Source: Methylobacter sp. (GTDB lineage: Bacteria; Pseudomonadota; Gammaproteobacteria; Methylococcales; Methylomonadaceae). From it: DNA of 64,000 nt. The notes beneath the pieces were generated by a model. It ran no database searches. It had not been told where the DNA came from and saw only the letters and a list, made by a program, of their open reading frames with translations. The translations under genes were made by a program, and so were the position numbers. The stretch is taken from assembly GCA_030699385.1 (NCBI GenBank), contig JAUYMY010000083.1, forward strand, positions 62,001-126,000. The letters run 5' to 3'. This document shows, in pieces, positions 1-8,706 of this stretch (position 1 is its first letter; each line of letters opens with the position of its first letter).

Positions 1-215
1 TGTGCATAACACTGTTTTGCCGCAGGCAGCAAAGTGTCGACCTCGGTGGATTTTACCAAACGCAACCCGGTAATCGGGTTGACCAATCCTGCGGCAACTT
101 GCGAGGCATTTTCCAGGCCGTTATCGACAATGACGACCTTGCAGCCGCGCTGCATTAGTTCCCATGCCAGCAGGCTGCCTGCCAGTCCCTGGCCGATAAT
201 CAGGAAGTCTGTCAT
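1..215 (-). CDS. FAD-dependent oxidoreductase, N-terminal part only (cut by window edge)
   Basis: The 71 visible residues begin MTDFLIIGQGLAGSLLAWEL, a dinucleotide-binding beta-alpha-beta fold with the GxGxxG motif (GQGLAG) at residues 8-13. An acidic residue (VDN) follows at the end of the second strand, as expected for FAD binding. The stretch AAGLVNPITGLR resembles the D-amino-acid-oxidase (DAO) family. The gene runs off the left edge, so substrate and length are unknown. Its start lies 9 bases after the rlmJ stop on the same strand, so the two are probably co-transcribed. Confidence 0.7.
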   Translation of the reverse strand, partial: MTDFLIIGQGLAGSLLAWELMQRGCKVVIVDNGLENASQVAAGLVNPITGLRLVKSTEVDTLLPAAKQCYA

Positions 216-224
216 GGTGCGGCG

Positions 225-1067
225 CTATTCGCCTGCCAGCGTTTGTATCCGGTAAAAGCCTTCGCCCTTATTGCCCAGCACCTCGGCTAACCAGGGCAAA
301 ACCTGTTTCATTTCAGCGACTAAAGTCCACGGCGGATTGACCACGATCATGCCGCTGGCTGTCATGCCGTGTTCGCTGCTGTCGGCGCGGATACCCAGTT
401 CAAATAGCTGCACATTGTTGATGCCGGAGGCTCCAATGGCGCGTTCCAGCTTTTGGTTGCGGCGGCGTTCGATGACCGGATACCAGAGTGCGTAAGTGCC
501 GGTGGCAAAGCGTTTGTGCATCGCGGCCAGGGTTTCAACCACCTGCGGATAATCGTCTTTTATTTCATAAGAGGGATCAATCAGAACGAGGCCACGGCGT
601 TCAGGCGGCGGCAATAATTTTACAGCGCTACTTAGGCCGTCGGCATGAACGACCTGAATGCGCTTGTCCTTGTGGGCTTCGGCGGTCAATAATTTTATTT
701 CGGTGCTGTGCAGTTCAAACAAACACAGGCGGTCTTTATCACGCAGCAGTTGTTTGACCAGCAGCGGCGAGCCGGGGTAGCGGGTTAATTTGTCGGTGCT
801 GTTAAAGCGTTTGACCAGACTGACATAGCGGGCAACGCATTCGGGCAAGTCGCTACGTTGCCATAGTTTGGCGATGCCGTTGTCAAATTCCCGGTTTTTT
901 AATGCGTAATCACCGTCTAGCTCGTATTTTCCGGGGCCGGCATGAGTGTCGATACAGCACAACGGTTTGTCTTTTTGGGTTAAATAATCGAGGCTTTGTA
1001 TCAGGACGATATGTTTTAGCACATCGGCAAAATTGCCGGCGTGGAAGGAATGTCGGTAGCTGAGCAT
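225..1067 (-). CDS. rlmJ: 23S rRNA (adenine-2030-N6)-methyltransferase RlmJ
   Basis: The protein has 280 residues, the normal length for RlmJ (YhiR), which N6-methylates A2030 of 23S rRNA using S-adenosylmethionine. The family N-terminus MLSYRHSFHAGNFADVLKH is present, as is IDTHAGPGKYEL, the SAM-binding loop. The amino-methylase motif IV reads LVLIDPSYEIKDDY, where DPPY is the usual form. The substitution is noted but does not weaken the assignment. The oxidoreductase gene follows 9 bases downstream. Identification rests on strong overall family resemblance. Confidence 0.93.
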   Translation of the reverse strand: MLSYRHSFHAGNFADVLKHIVLIQSLDYLTQKDKPLCCIDTHAGPGKYELDGDYALKNREFDNGIAKLWQRSDLPECVARYVSLVKRFNSTDKLTRYPGSPLLVKQLLRDKDRLCLFELHSTEIKLLTAEAHKDKRIQVVHADGLSSAVKLLPPPERRGLVLIDPSYEIKDDYPQVVETLAAMHKRFATGTYALWYPVIERRRNQKLERAIGASGINNVQLFELGIRADSSEHGMTASGMIVVNPPWTLVAEMKQVLPWLAEVLGNKGEGFYRIQTLAGE

Positions 1068-1280
1068 GTTAAGTTAGATGATTGAAGGGTAAAGTGATTT
1101 TCTGAAAAGACGAAGGAAATCGTCACACGAAGGCACGAAGAGAATATATTTTCAAAACGTTGCGAGTTAGATCTATTTCTCGTCTAACATAAGCTTAAAA
1201 CGTATATGTTGAATCCTTTGTGCCTTTGTGTGAGAGTAAAGATAGGATTTGTTGGGCTAAGCGGTAGACCTGAGTTACCT

Positions 1281-1703
1281 TTATTTTTCGGCAATTTTTA
1301 CCAGCCAGCCGTTTTCGCCATTGCATCTTGATACTTTGGCAGTGACTTTGATGTTGATTCTTGCCGTAGTGTTAACTAATTCGGCGGGTAATTTTCCTTT
1401 GACCACAAAAAAAGTTTCTTTATCTTCTGTGCTGATTTCAACCGGAATGCCTTTTACACTGACTTTAATTTGCCCCGGTTTTTCCACATTAAACGCTAAA
1501 AAGGAGAACTCGGATTCCGGCGCAACCGTGGTCATATTGGCAGGCACGAATTTGGTTAATTGCGGTTTTAAGCAGCCGTTTTCACCGCCCCCGCCGCCGC
1601 CACTACTGCCGCCGTGTCCGCTATGATGCTCTGAAGCATTAACGGCGCTGACTTGAAAGCAGGAAAGCATCAATAAAATAGCGAGTAGTTTGGGTGTTTT
1701 CAT
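1281..1703 (-). CDS. Small secreted Gly/His-rich hypothetical protein
   Basis: The 140-residue protein has a clear Sec signal peptide (MKTPKLLAILLMLSCFQVSAVNA, cleavage near residue 23). The mature N-terminus is His/Ser/Gly-rich (EHHSGHGGSSGGGGGGENG) and could be a flexible or metal-binding linker. The remaining ~95 residues are predicted to be beta-rich, with two cysteines (one in ENGCLKPQ, one in SRCNGENG) that could form a disulfide. No family is recognised. The signal peptide predicts export to the periplasm or beyond. It stands alone between rlmJ and the DUF1704 gene. Confidence 0.75.
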   Translation of the reverse strand: MKTPKLLAILLMLSCFQVSAVNASEHHSGHGGSSGGGGGGENGCLKPQLTKFVPANMTTVAPESEFSFLAFNVEKPGQIKVSVKGIPVEISTEDKETFFVVKGKLPAELVNTTARINIKVTAKVSRCNGENGWLVKIAEK

Positions 1704-1793
1704 AGTGGAGCCTTGAATAGTTATTTTTGTTGTGAGGGTTTTTTGCGGCTAATTATAGGCGGAACTGAAGTTTGCCGGTGACAAAAAAACATC

Positions 1794-3086
1794 TTACAAC
1801 ACATTGGCATAGTCTTGTTCCAGCTGCCTGAAATTCATCGTCGACATGAAGCGGCTGAAACTTAGCCAAGACGAAAGCCCCATCAGATCCTTGAACTGCG
1901 GCGGCAGAAAGATTGGCGCAATCACTGTGCCTTCGTCAACTAGATCGGCCAATACTTTCATATCCTCTATCATGGTCTTGCCGCAAAACAACAAGGGGAT
2001 ACGATCCGGTTTGCCCTTGCTGACCGCCAGACGCATGAAATTATAAGTCAGCACAAAGCCCTTGATGTAGGTTAAATCTTTAGTAAATGGCATACCGTTC
2101 GAACTGCTGCCCCGAAATACCCGACTGCTCAGCGTGTAACTTTCATCCTGGTCCAGACCTTTATCCTGAAAGAAATAGAAGATGTCCATAAAGTCCGCGC
2201 CTTCTTCGGCCAAGGTGATAGCGCGCACTCGGTTTATCAGCCGCATCAGCCGGTTAGGGGTGGAGCTGAAGGTTAATATTTCCATCAATACCGCCAGACC
2301 TTCCTGGGTGATGGTGGCCGACGGCGGCCCTTTGCCGAGAAAGGTGCAATACGGTTGCGCTAGGCCGTTCAGCGTGGTGCCCAGATGCACCCATATTTCG
2401 TGGACTTCCAGCACCCGCAAATCACGCATGTTGAACATCGCATCGGCGCGCAGTTTGATGTAATCGGTGCCGGCGGCGGCATCGGCGAGGATGCCGTCGC
2501 TGAGCATGGCGCGCAGGCCTTCGCCGGGAAATACGGCCTGTATTTTTTCATTCAGGATGGCGACTGCATCTTGTGCGTTGATGGTTTTGGCTTCCTCGAC
2601 CAGAAAATCCAGTTTAAGTAATTGCGCCAAGGTTGCTTCCATCATGCTGCCCAAATCGGCAATATTCGGGTCGCCGACATGAAAAACGTCTTGTGACGAG
2701 CCGTATAATTCTTGGGAAATATTGGCGAAAGTAGGCTTGCCTCGGGCCTCTAACATGCGCACGACGTCCAAATATTCCTTGCAAATGCGGCGCATGATGA
2801 CGCTGAGAGGATTCAGTTGGCCGAGTTTGCGTTTTAAATCGCGCTCAATCTGGTAAAACTCGTGCTTTTTTTCGTTCGGATCGAAGCCTAAAGGGCGGTT
2901 TTGATAATAATCCGGCGTGACCAGCGGCGATTTTTTACAATGGCCGTCAAAAAAAGCCTGTTTTATTTGATCATCCCATTTGATCGCGTCGAGTATGCGG
3001 ATTGGTTGCTGGGCTTTGACGATACGGTCGGACAGCGCTTTGACCTCGGTCAGATAAGCGGACGGTTTAACGGCTTTTTTGCGCAT
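1794..3086 (-). CDS. QEGLA-motif (DUF1704, TIGR02421-type) putative metallopeptidase
   Basis: The 430-residue protein matches the family annotated as 'flavohemoglobin expression-modulating QEGLA motif protein'. The name-giving motif TQEGLAVLME is at residues 260-269. VHEIWVHLG supplies an HExxxH motif at 229-234. The same HExxxH plus downstream glutamate arrangement defines the eukaryotic MATCAP tubulin tyrosine carboxypeptidases that share the DUF1704 fold, so a zinc carboxypeptidase activity is plausible. The ATG at 3086 is preferred because GGAAGA lies just upstream. An ATG at 3098 and a TTG at 3116 are alternatives. It lies 283 bases downstream of the transglutaminase/Anbu locus on the same strand, with a MITE-like repeat between. 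Confidence 0.82.
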   Translation of the reverse strand: MRKKAVKPSAYLTEVKALSDRIVKAQQPIRILDAIKWDDQIKQAFFDGHCKKSPLVTPDYYQNRPLGFDPNEKKHEFYQIERDLKRKLGQLNPLSVIMRRICKEYLDVVRMLEARGKPTFANISQELYGSSQDVFHVGDPNIADLGSMMEATLAQLLKLDFLVEEAKTINAQDAVAILNEKIQAVFPGEGLRAMLSDGILADAAAGTDYIKLRADAMFNMRDLRVLEVHEIWVHLGTTLNGLAQPYCTFLGKGPPSATITQEGLAVLMEILTFSSTPNRLMRLINRVRAITLAEEGADFMDIFYFFQDKGLDQDESYTLSSRVFRGSSSNGMPFTKDLTYIKGFVLTYNFMRLAVSKGKPDRIPLLFCGKTMIEDMKVLADLVDEGTVIAPIFLPPQFKDLMGLSSWLSFSRFMSTMNFRQLEQDYANVL

Positions 3087-3131
3087 GTTGTCTTCCATTA
3101 ACGTTACGGTGATCAAATCACAGGGGTATTG

Positions 3132-3339
3132 GTAACTACTCAGGAATTGTTAAAAATGACTAAATAGAACTCGGCAATTGCTCCTGCATTGCTCTACCTC
3201 CTGCATCCATGCAGTCGACGGATGAAACGGGTTAAACGGATAGTCACTGATAAAAGCACAGCACATCCAAAAAAAGTCTGTGTAAATCTGTCCTATCCGT
3301 GCTATCCGTGTTCTATTTCTATTTTCGCTGAGTAGTTAC
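3132..3339. repeat. MITE-like interspersed repeat (family C), complete copy
   Basis: A ~208 bp element in the gap between the DUF1704 gene and a transglutaminase gene is bounded by perfect 12-bp inverted termini, GTAACTACTCAG (3132-3143) and CTGAGTAGTTAC (3328-3339). Inside them is a second inverted pair, AATAGAAC (3163-3170) and GTTCTATT (3310-3317). Related copies occur at 29763-29844, 30428-30556 and 63094-63252. No coding capacity is visible, which suits a non-autonomous element or a structured intergenic repeat. Confidence 0.7.
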
Positions 3340-3369
3340 GGGCATTGAACGTAAGTAATTAATCAGCAG

Positions 3370-4155
3370 TTACGAGAGCAAGTTGACACGAACATCCATG
3401 CTGTTCAACACACAACCGACGCCAAACTGATGGAATATCGACACATCGGCGGCGTCGCGCCCCACCGCGATAACCACTCGGCCATCTTGTAGACTGTTCT
3501 GTGTAGGGTCGAAAACATACCAGCGATCGCCGATATAGGCCTCAAACCAGGCGTGTAAATCCATCGGTTCAAGCTGGTACAAATATCCGGCTGCCAGCCG
3601 CGCCGGAATACTGATGCTTCGGCATAAGGTGATGGCCAGTTGGGCCAGGTCTTTGCAGACGCCATAGCCTTGGTGATTAACCTCAACAGCCGAAAGCGGG
3701 CTATCGGAGGAACCGGGAATGTATCGAATGGACTGGTGAACCCAGTCATTAATTTTTTTGACCTGATCGTAACCCGGTTGCGCATCGCCTACGACCTCTC
3801 TGGCAAGATCGCCAAACCGGTCTGATTCGCAATAGCGGCTCGGCAATAAATAAAGCAGAACCTGATCGGGAAGATTTTGTATTTCAACGAAATAAGCCGT
3901 CGCTGCGTTATCAATAACGCTTGCCGTGATGACCTCGAAGGCAGTATGAATAGAAAATTCTCCTTGCGGGGCAATCAGGCGTTGACAGCAATTTCCATAG
4001 CAGTCGTGGCTTTCAGTTATCTGTACAGCAGGTTCAACGACATAACTGGATTGGGCAATCCATTGCTGTGCGTTACTGACAGGACGCAACATCAAAATTA
4101 AGGCTGTCGGGTCGTCTATCTGAAAGTGAAGGTCGCAACTAACGCTTAATTTCAT
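3370..4155 (-). CDS. Transglutaminase-like cysteine protease family protein
   Basis: The 261-residue protein has the transglutaminase-core catalytic triad in order: Cys167 (YGVCKDLAQLA), His201 (MDLHAWFEAY) and Asp216 (YVFDPTQ). The N-terminal ~110 residues form the beta-rich domain typical of bacterial transglutaminase-like proteins. No signal peptide is visible, so it is probably cytoplasmic. Bacterial members more often act as peptidases or amidases than as cross-linkers. It lies 15 bases downstream of the Anbu peptidase on the same strand and is the last gene of the minus-strand ATP-grasp/alpha-E/transglutaminase set. Confidence 0.88.
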   Translation of the reverse strand: MKLSVSCDLHFQIDDPTALILMLRPVSNAQQWIAQSSYVVEPAVQITESHDCYGNCCQRLIAPQGEFSIHTAFEVITASVIDNAATAYFVEIQNLPDQVLLYLLPSRYCESDRFGDLAREVVGDAQPGYDQVKKINDWVHQSIRYIPGSSDSPLSAVEVNHQGYGVCKDLAQLAITLCRSISIPARLAAGYLYQLEPMDLHAWFEAYIGDRWYVFDPTQNSLQDGRVVIAVGRDAADVSIFHQFGVGCVLNSMDVRVNLLS

Positions 4156-4170
4156 TTCTGTTTCCTCAAT

Positions 4171-4926
4171 TTACAAATCGACCCGCATGACTTTAACGGC
4201 TTCTTTAGTGAGGCAGGGCAGTGCCTTTATCGCCTCCCGCAGCTTGGTTTCCCAGCTGCGCCGTAGTTGCAGCAAATAATCGTCATCGTTGTCAAAGCAA
4301 TAATATTCGTCGAAGCTGAAGCTGTCTTTGCGGTAGATCAGCATGTCTACCGGTGCGCCGACACTGGCATTACTGCGGATGGTCGAGTCCATCGAAACCA
4401 GACAGCAGCGCGCCGCTTCGTCAATGGAGGTATCCAGTTTAAGGAAGCGGTCGAGTATCGGCTTACCGTATTTGCTTTCGCCGATTTGCAAAAACGGCGT
4501 GTTGGCCGAACTGGTGATGCTGTTGCCTTCGGCATAAACCATATAAGCGCCATGCGGTTCGTCGCCGATTTGACCGGCCAGGATGAAACTGGCGGAAGGG
4601 TTGAAAGCCGATTGGCCTTCGGTTGACAGATGCTGTTTTTGTTTTTCGACGCTGACATGACCCAGATAGGCGGCAGCTTCGGACAGACATTCGACGTTAT
4701 TGATATTGACCCCGGCATTTTTAATTTTGTCGCGATGCAGTTGTTCCAAAACCGCCTGTGTGGTGGCAAGATTGCCTGCACACAATAAGACAATTTTGCG
4801 GTCATCGTTAGTTTTAAAGGCATGCATTTTGCCGTGGGTACTGACGTTATCAATGCCGGCATTGGTTCTTGAGTCGGAAACCAGAATAAGTCCTTCGTCT
4901 ATCGAGGCTGCAATACAATAGGTCAT
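4171..4926 (-). CDS. Anbu: proteasome-type Ntn-hydrolase peptidase
   Basis: The 251-residue protein belongs to the bacterial proteasome-related family (COG3484, 'ancestral beta subunit'). After removal of Met1 the N-terminal residue would be Thr1 (MTYCIAA), the Ntn nucleophile. Asp17 (LVSDSRTNAG) and a Lys at 32 (HGKMHAF) sit where the proteasome beta subunit has Asp17 and Lys33. Family members assemble into large open-ring oligomers without a known dedicated ATPase. Its neighbours (two transglutaminases, ATP-grasp, alpha-E) are the well-known genomic partners of Anbu and support the call. It is predicted to be cytoplasmic. Confidence 0.92.
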   Translation of the reverse strand: MTYCIAASIDEGLILVSDSRTNAGIDNVSTHGKMHAFKTNDDRKIVLLCAGNLATTQAVLEQLHRDKIKNAGVNINNVECLSEAAAYLGHVSVEKQKQHLSTEGQSAFNPSASFILAGQIGDEPHGAYMVYAEGNSITSSANTPFLQIGESKYGKPILDRFLKLDTSIDEAARCCLVSMDSTIRSNASVGAPVDMLIYRKDSFSFDEYYCFDNDDDYLLQLRRSWETKLREAIKALPCLTKEAVKVMRVDL

Positions 4927-5042
4927 AAAAATGTTCGTTTGTTGTAGTTAATGATGCTTTGCCACATTATCCTGCAAAGCCATGTCAACGTCTATGTTGC
5001 TCAAAACACACTTGAAACTTTCTGTTCACCACAACCCAGGTT

Positions 5043-5070
5043 GTGGGAGCGGCCACCCGGCCGCTCCCAC
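5043..5070. repeat. Palindromic repeat, family A (short form)
   Basis: This is a perfect 12-bp inverted repeat, GTGGGAGCGGCC / GGCCGCTCCCAC, separated by ACCC. It lies between the Anbu gene and the stop of the upstream transglutaminase gene. The arms equal the outer arms of the two longer copies at 8622-8688 and 16375-16437. It could fold in mRNA and separate expression of the two genes, but it lacks a T-tract. Confidence 0.8.
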
Positions 5071-5085
5071 AATAATGTCGCTATG

Positions 5086-6033
5086 TCATTCCAATCTCAA
5101 CACATCGACAGACACCGACAAAGTATGCGAGCCGCCGCCAAAGGCGATGCCTTTTAACGGCGTGACATCGGTATAATCGCGCCCCCAGGCCAGGGTGATA
5201 TGTTGGTCGAACGGCAGGGCGTTATTAGTGGGATCAAAATCCAGCCAGCCGGTGTCGGGCACGTATACTTCAAACCAGGCGTGGGACGCATCGGCACCGA
5301 CTAAACGCGGCTTGCCCGGTTCCGGTAGCGTTTCCACATAACCGCTGACATAGCGCGCGGCAATGCCCATAGAGCGTAAACAAGCAATCGCCAAATGGGC
5401 AAAATCCTGACACACGCCACGGCGAAAATGCAGTACGTCGGATAATGGCGTGGCAATGGTGGTAAAGCTGGGGTCGTAAGTGAAATCCACATGAATGCGC
5501 TGCATTAAATCGGTCACAACTTGCACCAACGGCCTGCCGGGGTTAAATGAAGGCAGAGCGTAGTGGGCGAGTTCTTCGCTGCTGTTCACCATCGGCGAAT
5601 CGAGCAGGTACAGCTTGGCGTCCTGTAAGTCGTCATCCGGGCACTCTTGCTGTTGTTGCTGGCTTTGCGATTGTGATTGCGACTGTGTTTGTCTTTGCAT
5701 TTGTGCAGGCCGACCTTGCAGGCGGTCGCGCACCTGCTCCCAGGTGATTAAATTGGTTGGATGGTCACGGCTTTGCCGGGGAAATACGGTCACTTCGCTG
5801 ATTGCCGTCACCATCAGGCGTTGATGTGCCTGTTGTATGGCGAAATAGGCGACGCGGTTGCCGAAAAAATCCAGGCGTTGCTGAAAATCAGCGGGTTCAG
5901 GCGTAATGTCAAAACGGCTGCTCTGGCATTGCTGACGCCAGAAATCGCGTGGCTGCAAGCGTGCTTCATTCTGGCACAGGCCGACCATTTGGCTGTATTG
6001 GTACAGAGTGCTGTGGGTGATGCGGTATTTCAC
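5086..6033 (-). CDS. Transglutaminase-like protein with Gln/Ser tract
   Basis: The 315-residue protein has the beta-rich N-terminal transglutaminase domain (MKYRITHSTLYQYS) and then the core, with Cys208 (RRGVCQDFAHLA), His251 (ASHAWFEVY) and Asp267 (WLDFDPTNN). A low-complexity tract of alternating Gln/Ser and poly-Gln spans residues 114-130 between the domains and probably forms a flexible linker. The start overlaps the stop of the upstream ATP-grasp/alpha-E gene by 4 bases (ATGA), indicating translational coupling. This is the transglutaminase subtype usually found beside alpha-E genes. Confidence 0.92.
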   Translation of the reverse strand: MKYRITHSTLYQYSQMVGLCQNEARLQPRDFWRQQCQSSRFDITPEPADFQQRLDFFGNRVAYFAIQQAHQRLMVTAISEVTVFPRQSRDHPTNLITWEQVRDRLQGRPAQMQRQTQSQSQSQSQQQQQECPDDDLQDAKLYLLDSPMVNSSEELAHYALPSFNPGRPLVQVVTDLMQRIHVDFTYDPSFTTIATPLSDVLHFRRGVCQDFAHLAIACLRSMGIAARYVSGYVETLPEPGKPRLVGADASHAWFEVYVPDTGWLDFDPTNNALPFDQHITLAWGRDYTDVTPLKGIAFGGGSHTLSVSVDVLRLE

Positions 6034-8591
6034 AGTTCATCCTCCGCTTGCGTTGGCGTCATCAGTTGCGGCATTTGGGAATGGCTGAAATAGGCTTGCG
6101 CCAGCACTTCATACAGTTGCCATAACAACGTTGTCAGCATTGACAAAATATTCTCCAGCTCTTTGTACACGCTATCTTCGTCGTCGGCCTGAATCAGTTC
6201 GGATACTTTGAGCAGGCGCAAATCGGTGTAAGCCCTGAGTATTAAACGCTCTTCTTCACTCAAGCGACCATTGCTGCGTTCTCTGGGCAAGGCGCCGATA
6301 TGGTTGGATAACTGCTGCAATTGATAAACCAGCGAACGCGGATGGGTTTCATCCTGCAGCAATAATTCCAGCACCATCGGCAACTGGATAAATGAACGGT
6401 AGCGGCGGCGGTAAATGCTCAGGCTATCGGTGGACACCAACACCGCTTCCAGCAGCTGGTTTTGCAAGGCCGGTTCGTGACGTTGCACCACCGTGGCGCG
6501 CAGCAACGCAACCAGGGCCAGTGAGCCCTCCAAACGGCGGCCGCTATCGAGCATCAACCAACCGGCTTCGCGGGTCATGCTTTCGGTGGTCAACCCAATA
6601 AAAGCGACAAAGCCGGTCATTAAATCATCCAGATGTTTTTGCAGTTGCTCCAGATCGCACTCGTTATTGACCACTCGCTGTTGCCAGCGACGCTGAATGT
6701 TGTCGACGCAGCGCCAGGTATCTTGGGACCATGCATCGCGGATACTGAAAGCGGTTTGGGCAAAGGCTTGGATATTGGCGGTCAAGGTACCGGCGCGTTG
6801 GGCATTTTTAGCCAAATCCAGCAGTTCATGCTGGGGCTGCTTTAATACGTCAGCATTGCTCTTGATAAATCCCGGATAAGTGCCGGTCACCTGGGTCAGC
6901 GCGCACAGCAACACGCTCAGGCTCTGGCTATTGAGCGGGTCATCAGATTCCAGTGTTGTGGTTAATTTGAGCACTATGGTGCGCAGCAAACGCGTGGACG
7001 TCTTGATGCGTTCCAAATGCCTGCCCACCCAAAACAGGTTATTGGCGGCGCGGCTGGTTAGCGGTTCGGTGACCGGCGATAACACTACATTGCGCCCGGC
7101 CTGCAGCCATAAGCTGACCTGCCTATCCGGTTCGTCTGCCAATACCCAGGTGTCCTTGCTGATGCCGCCGGCCTGATTCGACACAATAAAATCATTTTGC
7201 TGGCGCGCCACCCGGGTCAGGCCGCCGGGCATCACCTGATAGCCGTCGCCGGCGGCAACGACAAAATTGCGCAACACCGCAAAGCGCGGCTCAATATGAT
7301 GGTCGACCAATGCCGGCACAGTGGAAAAACTGACATGCTCCTGACCGACATAACAATGCGGTTTGGCGATAATGGCGGCGCGCAGGCGCTCTTTTTCCTT
7401 GCTGCTTAACGCGCCGCCAAACAGCACATGATGGCCCGCACTGCGGTTAATCGGCTTAATCACCAGCCGGTCGAGATTTTGCAGCACAAAATCGCGCTCA
7501 CGGCGCTGACCGCACCACCATGTTGCCACCGACGGCAACAGCAATTCCTGATTTAAAAAATAGCGCGAAAGCCGGGGCAAAAAGGCTAACAAGCCCGGAT
7601 TTTCCAGCACGCTACTGCCCAGGGGATTGGCAATCGCCACGTTGTTGCGGCGCACCGCTTCGAGCAGTCCGGCAACACCGAGCCGGGACGCGCTGCGCAA
7701 TTCCAGCGGGTCGCAAAAAGAATCGTCAACACGGCGCAAAATAACATCGACCGGCTGCAAACCATCCAGCGATTTAAGCCAGACGCGGCCATCGCGCACG
7801 GTCAGATCGTCGCCCTGAACCAGTGAAAAACCCAGATAAGACGACAAATAGGCATGTTCAAAATAGGTTTCATTCAGCGAACCCGGCGTCAGGATAACGA
7901 TGCGCGGGTCTTCCTTATTATGCGGCGCACTGTCGGCCAGCCCTTTACGCAAGGCCTTAAAAAATACCGATAGCCGATGCACTTGGGTTTCCCGGAAGAT
8001 GTCCGGCAACACCCGTGTCATCACGGTGCGGTTTTCCAAAGCATAGCCCGCGCCTGAAGGTGCCTGGCTTCTGTCATCCAATACCCACATGCGGCCGTTA
8101 TGGCCACGGGCAAGGTTGGCCGAATAGACAATCAGATGGCGCTGCTGGTGGGGCAGGGCGCCCACGCAAGGATGTAAAAAGCCGTCATGCGCCAGCACCA
8201 GTTCACTGGGTAATAGGCCTTTTTTTAACAGCTGCTGTTTGCCGTAGATGTCTTTTAACACCAAATCGAGCAGCTCGGCGCGTTGTTGCAAACCGGCCTC
8301 AATCAGCCGCCATTCGTCGCTGCTGATCAGTAGCGGCACAGGGTCAAGCCGCCACGGGCGGGTCAGTTTTTGGCTGTCGCCGTAAACATTGTAAGTTACG
8401 CCGTTTTCCCGTAACAAACGCTGGGCTTCACGGCGGCACGATTCCAGCTGTTCGCTGCCCATTGCGCCCATTGCATCCATAAAGCGCTCCCAATGCGGCA
8501 GCACCTTATGTTCTTTGGCGAGCATTTCATCGTAAACGCCCAATTGGGTGGCGTAAAACTGTACGCCAATATCGTTGGCTGATGCGTTCAC
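6030..8591 (-). CDS. Fused circularly permuted ATP-grasp and alpha-E domain protein
   Basis: The 853-residue protein is a fusion. Residues 1-485 match the circularly permuted type-2 ATP-grasp family (COG2308), with the conserved blocks LVIKPINRSAG near 376-386 and GGLTRVA near 456-462. Residues ~512-835 match the all-helical alpha-E domain (COG2307), starting LTSRAANNLFWVGRHLER. ATP-grasp amidoligases activate a carboxylate as an acyl phosphate and join it to an amine. The alpha-E role is unknown. A split version of the same two domains is encoded at 13964-16368. The gene overlaps the downstream transglutaminase by 4 bases and lies 115 bases after gltA. The substrate is not predictable. Confidence 0.93.
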   Translation of the reverse strand: MNASANDIGVQFYATQLGVYDEMLAKEHKVLPHWERFMDAMGAMGSEQLESCRREAQRLLRENGVTYNVYGDSQKLTRPWRLDPVPLLISSDEWRLIEAGLQQRAELLDLVLKDIYGKQQLLKKGLLPSELVLAHDGFLHPCVGALPHQQRHLIVYSANLARGHNGRMWVLDDRSQAPSGAGYALENRTVMTRVLPDIFRETQVHRLSVFFKALRKGLADSAPHNKEDPRIVILTPGSLNETYFEHAYLSSYLGFSLVQGDDLTVRDGRVWLKSLDGLQPVDVILRRVDDSFCDPLELRSASRLGVAGLLEAVRRNNVAIANPLGSSVLENPGLLAFLPRLSRYFLNQELLLPSVATWWCGQRRERDFVLQNLDRLVIKPINRSAGHHVLFGGALSSKEKERLRAAIIAKPHCYVGQEHVSFSTVPALVDHHIEPRFAVLRNFVVAAGDGYQVMPGGLTRVARQQNDFIVSNQAGGISKDTWVLADEPDRQVSLWLQAGRNVVLSPVTEPLTSRAANNLFWVGRHLERIKTSTRLLRTIVLKLTTTLESDDPLNSQSLSVLLCALTQVTGTYPGFIKSNADVLKQPQHELLDLAKNAQRAGTLTANIQAFAQTAFSIRDAWSQDTWRCVDNIQRRWQQRVVNNECDLEQLQKHLDDLMTGFVAFIGLTTESMTREAGWLMLDSGRRLEGSLALVALLRATVVQRHEPALQNQLLEAVLVSTDSLSIYRRRYRSFIQLPMVLELLLQDETHPRSLVYQLQQLSNHIGALPRERSNGRLSEEERLILRAYTDLRLLKVSELIQADDEDSVYKELENILSMLTTLLWQLYEVLAQAYFSHSQMPQLMTPTQAEDEL

Positions 8592-8621
8592 ATGAGGCCT
8601 TGTTAATTTACTTGAAGATAG

Positions 8622-8688
8622 TTGTGGGAGCGGTCACCCGGCCGCGAACAATTGCGGGCTGTTCGCGGCCGGGTGGCCGCTCCCACAA
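8622..8688. repeat. Palindromic repeat, family A (long form)
   Basis: A near-perfect 29-bp inverted repeat (arms 8622-8650 and 8660-8688, one G-T wobble, 9-base loop) begins TTGTGGGAGCGG and ends CCGCTCCCACAA. It lies between gltA and the ATP-grasp/alpha-E gene on the same strand. It is almost identical to the copy at 16375-16437. A hairpin this stable may attenuate transcription between the two genes. Confidence 0.85.
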
Positions 8689-8706
8689 TCACTATAGCCT
8701 CATCCA

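Noticed and set aside
225-1067. RlmJ DPSY motif as a catalytic defect
   Set aside because: DPPY is the common form, but Ser in the third position may be tolerated. The rest of the protein is intact.
3132-3339. Insertion sequence
   Set aside because: There is no transposase frame in the 208 bp; only a non-autonomous element is supported.
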